Of a stretch of 64,000 nucleotides of DNA, positions 35,945 through 44,618 are shown piece by piece; within the stretch, counting starts at the first letter, position 1, and every line of letters begins with the position of its first letter. The notes under the pieces were generated by a model, which had not been told where the DNA came from, did no database searches, and saw nothing but the letters and a program-made list of their open reading frames with translations. The DNA comes from Parafilimonas terrae (GTDB lineage: Bacteria > Bacteroidota > Bacteroidia > Chitinophagales > Chitinophagaceae). The stretch is taken from NCBI RefSeq assembly GCF_900115755.1, contig NZ_FOXQ01000008.1, forward strand, positions 1 through 64,000, written 5' to 3'. The position numbers were made by a program, and so were the translations under genes.

Positions 35945-37843
35945 ATGAAAAGGTTTAATGCTATTGTATTGACCATTATTTGCTTTCAAACCACATTTGC
36001 ACAAAACGCTAATCAAAGCCTCTCAAATTTAAATGCTACCACTGCCGTAAATGCAACGCTGCTTCCGGCAAATGATAATAATCTCAATATAGGTTCAGCT
36101 TCCAAATCATGGAAAGACATGTTTCTTGACGGTTCTATTTACATAGGTGGTTCAAGATTTATTACTTGTAGCACCGGAACAGGTTTATCGAATACGGCCG
36201 TGGGAGCTGATGCGTTGATTGCCGGCACTTCTGGCAACAATAATACCGCGACAGGGTTTAATACATTGCGCAATAATGTAACAGGGCAATCAAACACAGC
36301 CAATGGCGCTTATGCTTTATATGCCAACAGGTCTGGCTCTTTTAATACAGCTATAGGAGACGGAAGCCTGTACAATAATGCAAACGGCTCGTCAAATACC
36401 GCTACAGGTTACAAAAGCCTTTACAGTAACAGAACAGGGCATGGCAATACAGCCAATGGATACCAGGCGCTTTATTATAATACAAACGGAAACTATAATA
36501 TGGCAATTGGTGAGTCTTCATTATTTAGAAATACAAGCGGCAGCAGCAATACGGCAAGCGGTTATTATACACTTGCGCAAAACACAACAGGCTTTGGCAA
36601 TACAGCAACAGGCGCAGCTGCGCTTTCTGAAAACACAACAGGTTCAGGGAATACGGCAACAGGCAGGCTTGCGCTTACGCATAATATTACCGGCCGCTCA
36701 AATACGGCAACAGGCATAGGATCGCTTATGGCTAATACCTCCGGTTATGAGAATACAGCCAACGGTATAAGTGCCATAAATTTTAATACAATTGGATATG
36801 CAAACACTGCCGCCGGGGCAAGAGCGCTTTTTTATAATCAATCAGGTTATCAAAATACAGCAGGCGGCGCAAATGCGTTATACTACAATACCAGCGGTTA
36901 TGGTAATGTAGCATACGGTTATAATGCGCTATATAATAATACAACGGGTAAAAGAAATACAGCCATTGGTTTTTTTGCTAACGTAAGCTCAGGCGGGTTA
37001 ACCAATGCCATAGCTATTGGATATATGACACAGGTTGATGCATCAAACAAAGTGCGTATAGGTAATACAAATATTGTTTCCATAGGCGGACAGGTTTCAT
37101 GGACAACTTTTTCTGATGGCCGTTATAAAACGAATAAAAAAGATGATGTAAAGGGGCTGGCTTTTATTAATCTGCTTAAACCTATAACATATACAGTTGA
37201 TATAAATGCGCTGAATGCATACTATGAACGAAACGCAAAAAATGATAGTGCTTATAACAGTCTTAAACGGGAAATGCAAGCTCAAGCTGCCCGTGCAGCA
37301 AAGATTGTTTATAACGGCTTTGAAGCACAGGAAGTAGAAGCTGCAGCCAGGCAACTTAACTACAATTTTAGTGGCGTTGACAAACCTCAAACTGATGATG
37401 GTTTATATGGATTGCGATATAGTGATTTTGTAGTGCCACTGGTAAAAGCTGTGCAGGAATTAAGCAAGGACAATGAGGCAAAAGATGAAAAAATAAATAA
37501 CCTGCAAAAACAAATAGATGAGTTAAGGGTAATGGTTGGTTCGAAACAGTTAACGGCCAATAATCAGCATGCCACTATTATTGCTGATGCAAGATTGGAG
37601 CAGAATATGCCTAACCCGTTTAATAATACCACAACTGTGGCCTATTCATTACCCGTTAAGTTTTCATCTGCAAAAATTATTGTCACCAATATAAACGGCA
37701 AGCAGTTAAAGCAGTTAAATATTTCAGGAACAGGTAAGGGCACCATCCGTATTGATGCATCTGCGCTTGCTTCCGGCGCTTATTATTATTCTCTGTATGT
37801 AGACGGAAGGTTGGTTGGTTCCAGGCAAATGATACGAAATTAA
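35945..37843 (+). CDS. S74 peptidase-chaperone repeat adhesin with T9SS sorting domain
   Basis: The 632-residue protein has a signal peptide (ends FAQ, residue 20), then 15 near-perfect 17-residue units of the form NTATGxxALxxNTTGxx (residues 83-337, bases 36191-36955). Next come an S74 intramolecular chaperone domain beginning SDGRYKTNKKDD, a coiled coil (NLQKQIDELRVMV, about 510-540) and a C-terminal type IX sorting domain starting LEQNMPNPFNN with KIIVTNINGKQLKQL. S74 domains assist trimerisation of tail-spike-like fibres and then cut themselves off; here they would be combined with T9SS surface attachment. The repeats probably form a beta-roll stalk. Likely a surface adhesin. Confidence 0.9.
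   Translation: MKRFNAIVLTIICFQTTFAQNANQSLSNLNATTAVNATLLPANDNNLNIGSASKSWKDMFLDGSIYIGGSRFITCSTGTGLSNTAVGADALIAGTSGNNNTATGFNTLRNNVTGQSNTANGAYALYANRSGSFNTAIGDGSLYNNANGSSNTATGYKSLYSNRTGHGNTANGYQALYYNTNGNYNMAIGESSLFRNTSGSSNTASGYYTLAQNTTGFGNTATGAAALSENTTGSGNTATGRLALTHNITGRSNTATGIGSLMANTSGYENTANGISAINFNTIGYANTAAGARALFYNQSGYQNTAGGANALYYNTSGYGNVAYGYNALYNNTTGKRNTAIGFFANVSSGGLTNAIAIGYMTQVDASNKVRIGNTNIVSIGGQVSWTTFSDGRYKTNKKDDVKGLAFINLLKPITYTVDINALNAYYERNAKNDSAYNSLKREMQAQAARAAKIVYNGFEAQEVEAAARQLNYNFSGVDKPQTDDGLYGLRYSDFVVPLVKAVQELSKDNEAKDEKINNLQKQIDELRVMVGSKQLTANNQHATIIADARLEQNMPNPFNNTTTVAYSLPVKFSSAKIIVTNINGKQLKQLNISGTGKGTIRIDASALASGAYYYSLYVDGRLVGSRQMIRN
36191..36955 (+). repeat. 15 tandem 51-base units in the S74 adhesin gene
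   Basis: The coding sequence repeats a 51-base unit 15 times, with codon-level divergence but strict 17-residue periodicity (N-T-A-x-G, then N-x-x-G). The strict protein period with diverged DNA means the array is old and held by selection, not a recent expansion. Confidence 0.9.
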
Positions 37844-37968
37844 AGGTGCCGGTGATATTACCATTTGAGGGGCTTGTTAGCAAGAGTTATGCGTGCGTAT
37901 TTAATGTTCTTTTACAGAAACGCTGTTAAAAAAATTGAGTGAAAAGGCCTGATGATTTTCAAAAAAAC

Positions 37969-38541
37969 TTATAGTGAAGCTAAAGACCTGGTTATATTTT
38001 CTATTGAAGTTTTAATTTCAGAATAAGGCTGAACCCGCCTGTTATAACCGAAAAGTTGTATGCCATTTCCAACAGCTTTTTTTCCTTCTTCATTATCAAA
38101 TAGCGACATGTTTTCAAAAAGCGTTCCGCCGCAATTCACTTTATCAATAACCTGCGAAATATTGTTTGCGTAATTGCCATTATTTGGATTAAAATCTGCC
38201 GGTTCATTTTCTATCACCTCCACTTTATAGAACATTTTCGTACTTACCTTTTCAGGATTCCCGCGGATGCATAAGAATGTAATGTCTTTGGTTTTATTGT
38301 TTGTTAACCTGAATAAATACAACGGATGTTCATGAAGATATTTATCAAGTAAATCCGATTTTTCTTTGTCCGGCCTTGATTGGAAATTGTTGTCATGTTT
38401 AAACAGGCTATCTAACGGATCATAAAAGAATACTGCAACGTTTTGTTTATTTATTTTGAAGTTATCAACGTTTTTACCGCCTTGTGCATGAATAGAATTT
38501 GCTGCGAATAGTAACGTTGCAAAAAAGATCGATATTTTCAT
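37969..38541 (-). CDS. Secreted unknown protein
   Basis: The 190-residue protein has a signal peptide (MKISIFFATLLFAANSIHA, then Q). The rest is a soluble domain without a motif that I recognise; one cysteine is visible in the middle (NCGGTLFENMS). It is located between the S74 adhesin and the flotillin gene, 32 bases upstream of the flotillin stop codon in opposite gene order on the same strand. Function unknown. Confidence 0.65.
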   Translation of the reverse strand: MKISIFFATLLFAANSIHAQGGKNVDNFKINKQNVAVFFYDPLDSLFKHDNNFQSRPDKEKSDLLDKYLHEHPLYLFRLTNNKTKDITFLCIRGNPEKVSTKMFYKVEVIENEPADFNPNNGNYANNISQVIDKVNCGGTLFENMSLFDNEEGKKAVGNGIQLFGYNRRVQPYSEIKTSIENITRSLASL

Positions 38542-38573
38542 TTGAAAAATGAGCAGTTTAATTTATTCCAATA

Positions 38574-40097
38574 TCAGCTATCAGTTTTTACGGGCGCATT
38601 ATCCGGGTTGTTTTTAATATCGTCTCCTTTGAGATAGCTTGGAAGGCTAAGCCCTGCCATATTAAACAGGTCGTTAAGCGGTGGAACGGTTTTCATCATT
38701 CCTGAAACAAAGTTGGCCGTTGTACCATTGCCGTTCTCAGTATTGCCGCCATCCCAAACAGTTATTTTATCAATCTTGATATTTTTAACAGCTTCCACCT
38801 GCGTCTTCACAAGTTCGGGAAGTTTCTCCAGCAATAATAGCTGGAATGCATTGGTAGAATTACCACCGGCAGCTTTCACCACCTTGTCGTAACCTTCAGC
38901 CTGCTTGGTAAGTATTTCATATAAGCCTTTGGCCTCCGCTTCCATTTTTGCAAAGATGGCATCGGCCTCACCTTTTGCTTTCAGGCGAATGTTTTCCGCT
39001 TCTGCTTCGGCATCTATAATTGCTTTTTGTTTAGCAATCTGTGCCGGTATGATTACATTGGCATTTTGTGTAGAGCGTTCTCTTTCAGCGCGGGCAGCTT
39101 CTGCTTTTTGCTCTGCCAGGTATGATTCTTCCAATGCTTTTGCAGCCTGCACTTTTTCGGCCGTAACAGCCACTTTTAATGCTTCCGCTTCTTTCTCGCG
39201 GCGCAGGGCGTCGGAATTAGCAATGGTTATCTTAGCATCATTCTCACCTTTCACAGCAAGGGAGTTGGCCTGGGATGTTGCAATCCTTGAATCTCTCTGC
39301 GCCTCTGCTTTTCCAATGGCTTCATCTTTACCGGCAGAGGCAATGCTTACTTCCCTGTCTTTTTGCGTTATGGCAATTTTTACATCCCTGTCGCGGTTGG
39401 TTTCAGCAATCTGCGTGTCTTTCTCCCTGTCGGCACTGGCTTTCTCGGTTTCACCTATTTTTTCCTGCTCAGCCACACTTATTTTGGCTTCATTAATGGC
39501 TTTTGCAGCGGCTTCTTTACCAAGCGCTTCAATGTATCCTGATTCATCTTTAATATCAGTAACGTTTACATTGATGAGCTTAAGGCCGATCTTTTTTAAT
39601 TCTGTGTCAACATTTTTAGAAATATTATCAAGGAATTTATCACGGTCAGAATTAATTTCTTCTATGGTCATGGTGGCAATAACCAGGCGAAGCTGGCCAA
39701 AGAGTATATCTTTTGAAAGCTCTTGTATCTGATCGGGGCTAAGGCCCAATAATCTTTCAGCAGCGTTGCCCATGGTATCATGTTCGGTTGAAATGGCAAT
39801 GGTAAAACGGCAGGGCACATCTACCCTAATGTTTTGCCTGGAAAGGGCATTGGTTAAATTGGCTTCTATTGATATAGGTTTTAAATCCAGGTAAGCAAAA
39901 TCCTGGATCACCGGCCAGATAAATGCGCCGCCGCCATGAATACATTTGGCAGAAGCACCGCCTGTTTTTCCATAAATAACCAATATCTTATCGGAAGGGC
40001 AACGTTTATACCTTGAAATAAGGGCTGTAAGGGTTACAAACAAAACAATTACAGCTACAATAATTAAAAAGAAAGGGCTGTTCATTAAATTTTCCAT
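38574..40097 (-). CDS. Flotillin-like SPFH protein
   Basis: The 507-residue protein has one N-terminal membrane span (about 7-28: FFLIIVAVIVLFVTLTAL), an SPFH/PHB domain (about 35-230) and a long Ala/Glu/Lys-rich coiled coil (about 230-420), as in flotillins (FloT/YqiK). Flotillins organise membrane domains and affect secretion and signalling. I chose ATG 40097; the frame also has a TTG two codons upstream. It is directly after the NfeD gene with a 6-base gap, the standard flotillin-NfeD pair. Confidence 0.93.
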   Translation of the reverse strand: MENLMNSPFFLIIVAVIVLFVTLTALISRYKRCPSDKILVIYGKTGGASAKCIHGGGAFIWPVIQDFAYLDLKPISIEANLTNALSRQNIRVDVPCRFTIAISTEHDTMGNAAERLLGLSPDQIQELSKDILFGQLRLVIATMTIEEINSDRDKFLDNISKNVDTELKKIGLKLINVNVTDIKDESGYIEALGKEAAAKAINEAKISVAEQEKIGETEKASADREKDTQIAETNRDRDVKIAITQKDREVSIASAGKDEAIGKAEAQRDSRIATSQANSLAVKGENDAKITIANSDALRREKEAEALKVAVTAEKVQAAKALEESYLAEQKAEAARAERERSTQNANVIIPAQIAKQKAIIDAEAEAENIRLKAKGEADAIFAKMEAEAKGLYEILTKQAEGYDKVVKAAGGNSTNAFQLLLLEKLPELVKTQVEAVKNIKIDKITVWDGGNTENGNGTTANFVSGMMKTVPPLNDLFNMAGLSLPSYLKGDDIKNNPDNAPVKTDS

Positions 40098-40103
40098 GAG
40101 CAA

Positions 40104-40679
40104 TTATGATACTTTATTTACAATTAAAACGCCATTGGTTATACCTGTTATTTCTGCCAGGCTGCCGGTAGTTATTGTTTCGCCTTCTGTTATGGCAGGC
40201 AGTTCGTGGTATGTGCCGTTATGGCTTACCTGTATTTTTCCTTTTCCGCTCATTTGTGCAGGTATGGTAAGATACACATCGGCTTTTTTACCTATTAATC
40301 TTTCTATTTTAAAGGAATTGTCTTCAGAAAGTTTTAAAAATTGCTTTATGATAAGAAAAAACAGGTACACGAATAATATGCCTATGCCAAAAGCAAGGGC
40401 AATAAGTAATCCTTTGTTTTCAACAGCGCTGTAAAAGCCAATGCCCGCCCAGCCAAAACCCAGCATGAAGTTTATAAGATTTCTTAAGGAGAACATCTGA
40501 AAGGGCGCATGAACGCTATCCAGGTCACCGCTAAAATCTGCATTTACCCCATCAACATCTGTGTGGCCACCGCCAATAAATGTTGCTATTGTCTGAACAA
40601 AAAAAATGAGGCTGGATATTAGCGCTACCCACCAGAAACCCTGAAGCAGGCCAGGCATACCATCAAAAAAAGAGATCAT
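40104..40679 (-). CDS. NfeD-like membrane protein, flotillin partner
   Basis: The 191-residue protein has membrane spans around 12-33 and 75-115 and a C-terminal OB-fold domain (about 140-191: GKKADVYLTIPAQMSGKGK, then TTGSLAEITGITNGVL). It is the short NfeD type that accompanies flotillin and helps to place it in the membrane. It ends 6 bases before flotillin and is divergent from the ribosomal protein operon. Confidence 0.85.
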   Translation of the reverse strand: MISFFDGMPGLLQGFWWVALISSLIFFVQTIATFIGGGHTDVDGVNADFSGDLDSVHAPFQMFSLRNLINFMLGFGWAGIGFYSAVENKGLLIALAFGIGILFVYLFFLIIKQFLKLSEDNSFKIERLIGKKADVYLTIPAQMSGKGKIQVSHNGTYHELPAITEGETITTGSLAEITGITNGVLIVNKVS

Positions 40680-41064
40680 TGTTGAAATTATTTTTCAGCT
40701 ATTTGATTAAGGGCAAATAAATTATTTTACGACAACTGAACTTATAACTCATAGCAGCGTCTTCTGTGCGAATATAGAGAATTATAAATAGCAGCATTGA
40801 AAATTATTTGTGTGGTAAAACCTTGCAAAAAAGTATTTCAGGTTAGAGAATTGATTGATATTAACGGGCTTGATTCATTGATTATAATAATATGTAACCG
40901 GGCTGGAAAAGTATAATGAGAAATTGAAGATTTGAATAAGGCTGTAGATGTTTTGTGGTAAGATTGGGATTATATGAATTGAACACATTTATTTCTTCCT
41001 CTTTACTTTTTGAAGAGCTCTGTAATTTTGATTTATTTTTGGGTTACATCTTTTGAATTTTTAC
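40680..41064. other. Spacer upstream of the rplK promoter
   Basis: About 385 bases between the NfeD gene and the rplK promoter show no gene. There is no tRNA or nusG fragment here. Confidence 0.55.
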
Positions 41065-41095
41065 TTTGCCTTTTCCCTTCTTTCCCTTACCTTTG
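41065..41095 (+). promoter_or_regulatory. Bacteroidetes promoter of rplKAJL
   Basis: TTTG (41065-41068), 19 bases, then TACCTTTG (41088-41095) match the sigma-ABfr consensus TTTG-N19-TAnnTTTG exactly. The same -7 sequence precedes rpmH. Transcription would begin about 100 bases upstream of rplK. Confidence 0.85.
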
Positions 41096-41123
41096 CCGCC
41101 CCAAAAGTTCTTTTAGAATATTT

Positions 41124-41187
41124 CCCGGTTAGCACCGGGATAAACTTGGGAGTCGAGCCCGCACAATGCAGGCGAGACGTTTGAACC
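41124..41187 (+). promoter_or_regulatory. Structured leader of rplK-rplA, candidate L1/L11 site
   Basis: A hairpin with a 6-base stem (41124-41129/41134-41139, CCCGGT/ACCGGG) is followed by a second hairpin at 41152-41178: GTC-GA-GCC-C-GCA, loop CAA, TGC-A-GGC-GA-GAC, which includes a symmetric tandem G-A internal loop. TTTGAACC (41180-41187) then leads to the start codon. The second element shares CAATGxAGGCG and TTTGAA(A)CC with the rplL leader. In bacteria L1 represses the L11-L1 mRNA by binding its leader; this could be that site. Confidence 0.6.
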
Positions 41188-41203
41188 AATAAAAATTATT
41201 AAA

Positions 41204-41647
41204 ATGGCTAAAGAAATCTCCGGCTTTGTAAAGCTGCAGGTAAAAGGCGGTCAGGCAAACCCTGCACCTCCGGTAGGCCCTGCACTTGGCTCTAAGGGTG
41301 TGAACATCATGGAATTCTGCAAACAGTTCAATGCCCGCACACAGGATAAAATAGGAAAAGTGCTTCCTGTTTTAATTACCGTTTACTCCGATAAGTCTTT
41401 TGACTTCGTTATCAAAACTCCTCCCGCTTCAATTCAGTTAATGGAAGCTGCCAAAATTCAGAAAGGTTCCAAAGAAAGCAACCGTAGCAAGGTGGGTAAA
41501 GTAACCTGGGATCAAATTGAGGCTATTGCCAAAGATAAGATGCCCGATCTCAATTGCTTTACGGTTGAGAGCGCAATGAAAATGGTTGCCGGTACTGCCC
41601 GCAGCATGGGTTTAAATGTTGAAGGCACAGCACCCTGGAACAATTAA
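41204..41647 (+). CDS. rplK: 50S ribosomal protein L11
   Basis: L11 (147 aa) forms the GTPase-associated region of the 50S subunit. The start [12 protein letters not shown] and the motif [21 protein letters not shown] (cited as pattern) are typical, and the C-terminal [11 protein letters not shown] is the rRNA-binding end. First gene of the rplK-rplA-rplJ-rplL operon, 20 bases before rplA. Confidence 0.98.
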   Translation: MAKEISGFVKLQVKGGQANPAPPVGPALGSKGVNIMEFCKQFNARTQDKIGKVLPVLITVYSDKSFDFVIKTPPASIQLMEAAKIQKGSKESNRSKVGKVTWDQIEAIAKDKMPDLNCFTVESAMKMVAGTARSMGLNVEGTAPWNN

Positions 41648-41667
41648 TCACAACTAAACTTATTACA

Positions 41668-42360
41668 ATGGCAAAGCTTTCTAAAAAAAGAAAACAAGTA
41701 GAAGGAAAGGTTGATAAAAATAAATTATACACCTTAAAAGATGCATCTGCGCTGGTAAAAGAAGTGAACACAGCGAAGTTTGATGCTTCTGTTGACCTGC
41801 ATATTCGTTTAGGTGTTGATCCTAAAAAAGCAGACCAGCAGGTTCGTGGCACCGTAAGCTTACCGCACGGTACCGGTAAAACAAAAAAAGTATTGGTTTT
41901 ATGTCCTCCCGATAAAGAAGCAGATGCAAAAAGCGCAGGTGCTGATTTTGTGGGTTTGGATGAATTTGTTCAGAAAATTGAAGGCGGCTGGACGGATGTT
42001 GATGTTATCATCGCAACGCCATCAGTTATGCCTAAGATTGGTAAACTGGGTAAAATTTTAGGCCCGCGTAACCTTATGCCGAATCCTAAAACAGGCACCG
42101 TTACAAACGATGTGGCAGCCGCAGTAAATGAAGTTAAAGGTGGTAAGATAGCTTTCAAGGTTGATAAAGCAGGCATCGTTCACGCTTCTATCGGCCGCGT
42201 ATCTTTCACTCCTGAAAAATTAGCTGCCAACGGCCAGGAACTGATCAATACCATCATCAAATTAAAACCAACAACAGCTAAAGGTATTTACCTGAAAGGC
42301 GTAAGTGTTGCCAGCTCTATGAGCCCCGGAATAACTGTTGACACAAAATCTGTTCACTAG
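41668..42360 (+). CDS. rplA: 50S ribosomal protein L1
   Basis: L1 (230 aa) binds 23S rRNA at the L1 stalk and can repress its own operon. The motifs [17 protein letters not shown] and [16 protein letters not shown] (pattern) confirm the family. It is 20 bases downstream of rplK and 56 bases upstream of rplJ. Confidence 0.98.
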   Translation: MAKLSKKRKQVEGKVDKNKLYTLKDASALVKEVNTAKFDASVDLHIRLGVDPKKADQQVRGTVSLPHGTGKTKKVLVLCPPDKEADAKSAGADFVGLDEFVQKIEGGWTDVDVIIATPSVMPKIGKLGKILGPRNLMPNPKTGTVTNDVAAAVNEVKGGKIAFKVDKAGIVHASIGRVSFTPEKLAANGQELINTIIKLKPTTAKGIYLKGVSVASSMSPGITVDTKSVH

Positions 42361-42372
42361 CCCATATCCCAG

Positions 42373-42389
42373 CCTTCCTAAAGGGAAGG
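42373..42389 (+). promoter_or_regulatory. Short hairpin before rplJ
   Basis: CCTTCC (42373-42378), five-base loop, GGAAGG (42384-42389) lies in the rplA-rplJ spacer. It may be part of an L10 leader; no T run follows, so it is not a terminator. Confidence 0.4.
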
Positions 42390-42416
42390 GGTAAGAAGGC
42401 ACAAAAAATATTCTTT

Positions 42417-42944
42417 ATGAATAAAGATCAAAAAAACGAAGTAATTGAAGCTCTTAAAGAGAAATTCAATCAATATAATAACTTCTATGTTACCAACACA
42501 GAAGCATTATCAGTTGACCAGATTGGTAAACTGCGCCGCATTTGTTTCAATAAGAATGTTGAAATGAAAGTGGCTAAAAACACATTGATTAAAAAGGCGC
42601 TTGAAAGCATTGATGCGGAAAGATATTCCGGCATGTTTGAAAGCCTGAACGGCGTTACTGCTTTAATGTTCAGCGAAAACCCGAAAGAACCGGCGTTGAT
42701 CATCAGCACCTTTCGCACAGAAGGCAAAACAGAAAAACCTGTTTTGAAAGCAGCTTATATTGACAGCGATGTTTTTGTAGGCAACGATCAGCTTGAAACA
42801 TTAAAAACGCTCAAAAGCAAGAACGATCTTATCGGCGAAATCATTGGCTTGTTGCAATCACCTGCCAAGAATGTTATCAGCGGCTTAAACGCCGGCGGCA
42901 AACTTGCAAGCCTGGTAAAAGCGCTGGAAGAAAGAGCAAACTAA
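42417..42944 (+). CDS. rplJ: 50S ribosomal protein L10
   Basis: L10 (175 aa) anchors L7/L12 dimers on the ribosome stalk. The N-terminal domain (NNFYVTNTEALSVDQIGKLR) and C-terminal helix end (GGKLASLVKALEERAN) are typical. It is followed by a 167-base structured spacer before rplL. Confidence 0.97.
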   Translation: MNKDQKNEVIEALKEKFNQYNNFYVTNTEALSVDQIGKLRRICFNKNVEMKVAKNTLIKKALESIDAERYSGMFESLNGVTALMFSENPKEPALIISTFRTEGKTEKPVLKAAYIDSDVFVGNDQLETLKTLKSKNDLIGEIIGLLQSPAKNVISGLNAGGKLASLVKALEERAN

Positions 42945-43020
42945 TTTACGATTTCAGATTTACGATGTACGATTTTTTGAAAGTGTATAAATCGTAAACC
43001 CCCAAATCGTAATTCGTAAA
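42945..43020 (+). repeat. TTTACGAT/ATCGTAAA hairpin between rplJ and rplL
   Basis: Two TTTACGAT copies and a TACGATTT (42945-42954, 42959-42966, 42968-42975) face AAATCGTAAA, AAATCGTAA and TTCGTAAA (42989-42998, 43004-43012, 43013-43020), so a large hairpin is possible. It has no clear T run and could alter the rplJ to rplL ratio. Confidence 0.7.
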
Positions 43021-43032
43021 TAATTATCTCAA

Positions 43033-43111
43033 GCCTGAAGGGATAACACACAAGTTTTTTTAATAACTACCGCCGGAGCTCAGGCAATGAAGGCGGCAAA
43101 AATTTGAAACC
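43033..43111 (+). promoter_or_regulatory. rplL leader with element shared with rplK leader
   Basis: CCGCC (43070-43074) pairs with GGCGG (43092-43096), and GCCTGA (43033-43038) can pair with TCAGGC (43080-43085), the two being partly exclusive. The leader contains CAATGAAGGCG (43085-43095) and TTTGAAACC (43103-43111) directly before the start codon, matching rplK at 10 of 11 bases for the first box. Confidence 0.5.
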
Positions 43112-43492
43112 ATGGCAGATTTAAAAGCATTTGCAGAACAACTGGTTAACCTCACCGTAAAAGAGGTGAATGAATTAGCAAAAATTCTTAAGGAAGAGTA
43201 CGGTATTGAACCTGCGGCTGCTGCAGTAGCTGTAGCTGGTCCTGCTGCAGGCGGTGCTGCTGCTCCTGCTGCTGAAGAAAAAACAGCTTTTGATGTAATT
43301 CTGAAAAGCGGTGGCGCTAACAAATTACAGGTTGTAAAAATCGTGAAAGACTTAACTGGTCTTGGCCTGAAAGAAGCTAAAGATTTAGTTGATGGCGCTC
43401 CGAAACCTGTAAAAGAAGGTGCTGCTAAAGCTGAAGCAGAAGAAATCGCAGCTAAATTGAAAGAAGCAGGCGCTGATGTAGAAGTTAAATAA
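43112..43492 (+). CDS. rplL: 50S ribosomal protein L7/L12
   Basis: L7/L12 (126 aa) forms the flexible stalk that recruits translation factors. The alanine/glycine-rich hinge (about 40-56) and the C-terminal domain with [20 protein letters not shown] (pattern) are typical. The gene is followed by a strong terminator; rpoB does not follow as it does in most bacteria. Confidence 0.98.
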   Translation: MADLKAFAEQLVNLTVKEVNELAKILKEEYGIEPAAAAVAVAGPAAGGAAAPAAEEKTAFDVILKSGGANKLQVVKIVKDLTGLGLKEAKDLVDGAPKPVKEGAAKAEAEEIAAKLKEAGADVEVK

Positions 43493-43530
43493 ATTCTGCA
43501 CAAGCTTCTTTAAAAAAGATAATGAAATAC

Positions 43531-43566
43531 AAAAAATCCCGCCACCGTTTCCCGGCGGGATTTTTT
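43531..43566 (+). terminator. Terminator after rplL
   Basis: A 13-base-pair stem (43531-43543 with 43554-43566) with a 10-base loop ends in a T run, so the operon stops here and does not read into rpoBC. Confidence 0.9.
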
Positions 43567-43618
43567 GTTTATATAGGTTACTGTGCATTTATTTTGATAT
43601 ATAAAACTTATTGCTGCC

Positions 43619-44113
43619 ATGACAAAACTGTTTACACAAATCCGCATTCTCATAATTATTTTCATCATTGTGCTTTTACTAAGCGGCATAACAGTATTCC
43701 CGTTAATAAGCGAATTAAAATTTTTACTTGGCATCCACTTTTTTGAAGAAGGTTCCATTATACAGCAATGGCTTTTAAAAGTGGTAGCAGGTTTGGAAAT
43801 AACTCAAAAAGAATATCCTTTTATTTTTTATGGATTCGACTGGCTTGCTTTTGCACACATTGTAATTGCTTTTCTATTCATCGGCGTTTACCAGCATCCC
43901 GTGCGCAACAGGTGGATCATTCAATGGGCTATAATCACCTGCATTTGCATTTTCCCGCTTGCATTTATTGCAGGCGGCATAAGAGGCATTCCTTTCTTTC
44001 ATATACTGATAGATTGCTCTTTTGGCGTGGTTGGGCTGATTGTTTTATTCTTTATTCAAAACCGTATTAAAGAATTAAAAAAATACAGAACGAGTGGAAA
44101 AGCCGGTCATTAA
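43619..44113 (+). CDS. Unknown four-span membrane protein
   Basis: The 164-residue protein has hydrophobic spans at about 9-27, 75-95, 105-125 and 130-150, and ends in a basic tail. I do not recognise the family. It lies between the rplL terminator and the MazG-like gene, 57 bases upstream of the latter. Codon use fits its neighbours. Confidence 0.7.
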   Translation: MTKLFTQIRILIIIFIIVLLLSGITVFPLISELKFLLGIHFFEEGSIIQQWLLKVVAGLEITQKEYPFIFYGFDWLAFAHIVIAFLFIGVYQHPVRNRWIIQWAIITCICIFPLAFIAGGIRGIPFFHILIDCSFGVVGLIVLFFIQNRIKELKKYRTSGKAGH

Positions 44114-44170
44114 TAAATACATAATTATAAGTTTATTTTTGCTGCCTTTATCTAACTTAATTTAATCAGC

Positions 44171-44503
44171 ATGACCATACAGCAAGCACAGCAGGATGTA
44201 GATGCATGGATAAAAACAACCGGCGTTCGCTATTTTAACGAACTTACCAATCTTGGTATTTTAATGGAAGAAGTGGGGGAGTTATCGAGGTTAATGGTGC
44301 GTACTTATGGCGAGCAATCTTTCAAGGAATCTGATAAAAACAAATCTTTAAGCGATGAGATGGCCGATGTGTTTTGGGTGTTACTTTGCCTTGCTAACCA
44401 AACAGGCGTTGATCTTACAGAAGCTTTACAGAAAAATTTTGAAAAGAAAAATATTCGTGATGCAACGAGGCATAAGGAGAATGAGAAGTTGAAGGGAAGT
44501 TGA
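44171..44503 (+). CDS. MazG-like nucleotide pyrophosphohydrolase
   Basis: The 110-residue protein is a single MazG-type all-alpha NTP pyrophosphohydrolase domain, with metal-binding EEVGEL (about 37-42) and DEMADVFWVLLCLANQ (about 62-77). These enzymes remove aberrant or signalling nucleotides. It is followed by an extragenic repeat and tsaE. Confidence 0.9.
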   Translation: MTIQQAQQDVDAWIKTTGVRYFNELTNLGILMEEVGELSRLMVRTYGEQSFKESDKNKSLSDEMADVFWVLLCLANQTGVDLTEALQKNFEKKNIRDATRHKENEKLKGS

Positions 44504-44600
44504 TTGGTTGAATAGTTGATAAGTTGAAAGGTTGATTGGTTGAAGCGTTGAGGAATTTGGAATCAGGAATTGGGAATAAACTTGTGAACAAGTGAACTAT
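44500..44600. repeat. GTTGATTGGTTGAA repeat upstream of tsaE
   Basis: The spacer consists of GTTGA-type repeats, then GGAATT-type repeats and GTGAAC copies (44584-44589, 44592-44597). A related sequence in inverted orientation lies at 46394-46475, so tsaE and ald are flanked by inverted copies. Confidence 0.65.
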
Positions 44601-44618
44601 TGGACTTTTAAGAAAACA

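Noticed and set aside
36191-36955. CRISPR-like tandem array
   Set aside because: The units are coding, diverged at codon level, and have no spacers; they are protein repeats.
41124-41187. Possible tRNA in the rplK leader
   Set aside because: The hairpins do not make a cloverleaf and there is no anticodon or T-loop sequence.
43060-43503. Minus-strand frame opposite rplL
   Set aside because: It is a mirror image of the codon-biased rplL gene.
44592-44594. GTG start of tsaE
   Set aside because: It falls inside an extragenic repeat; the family-like sequence begins near TTG 44619.
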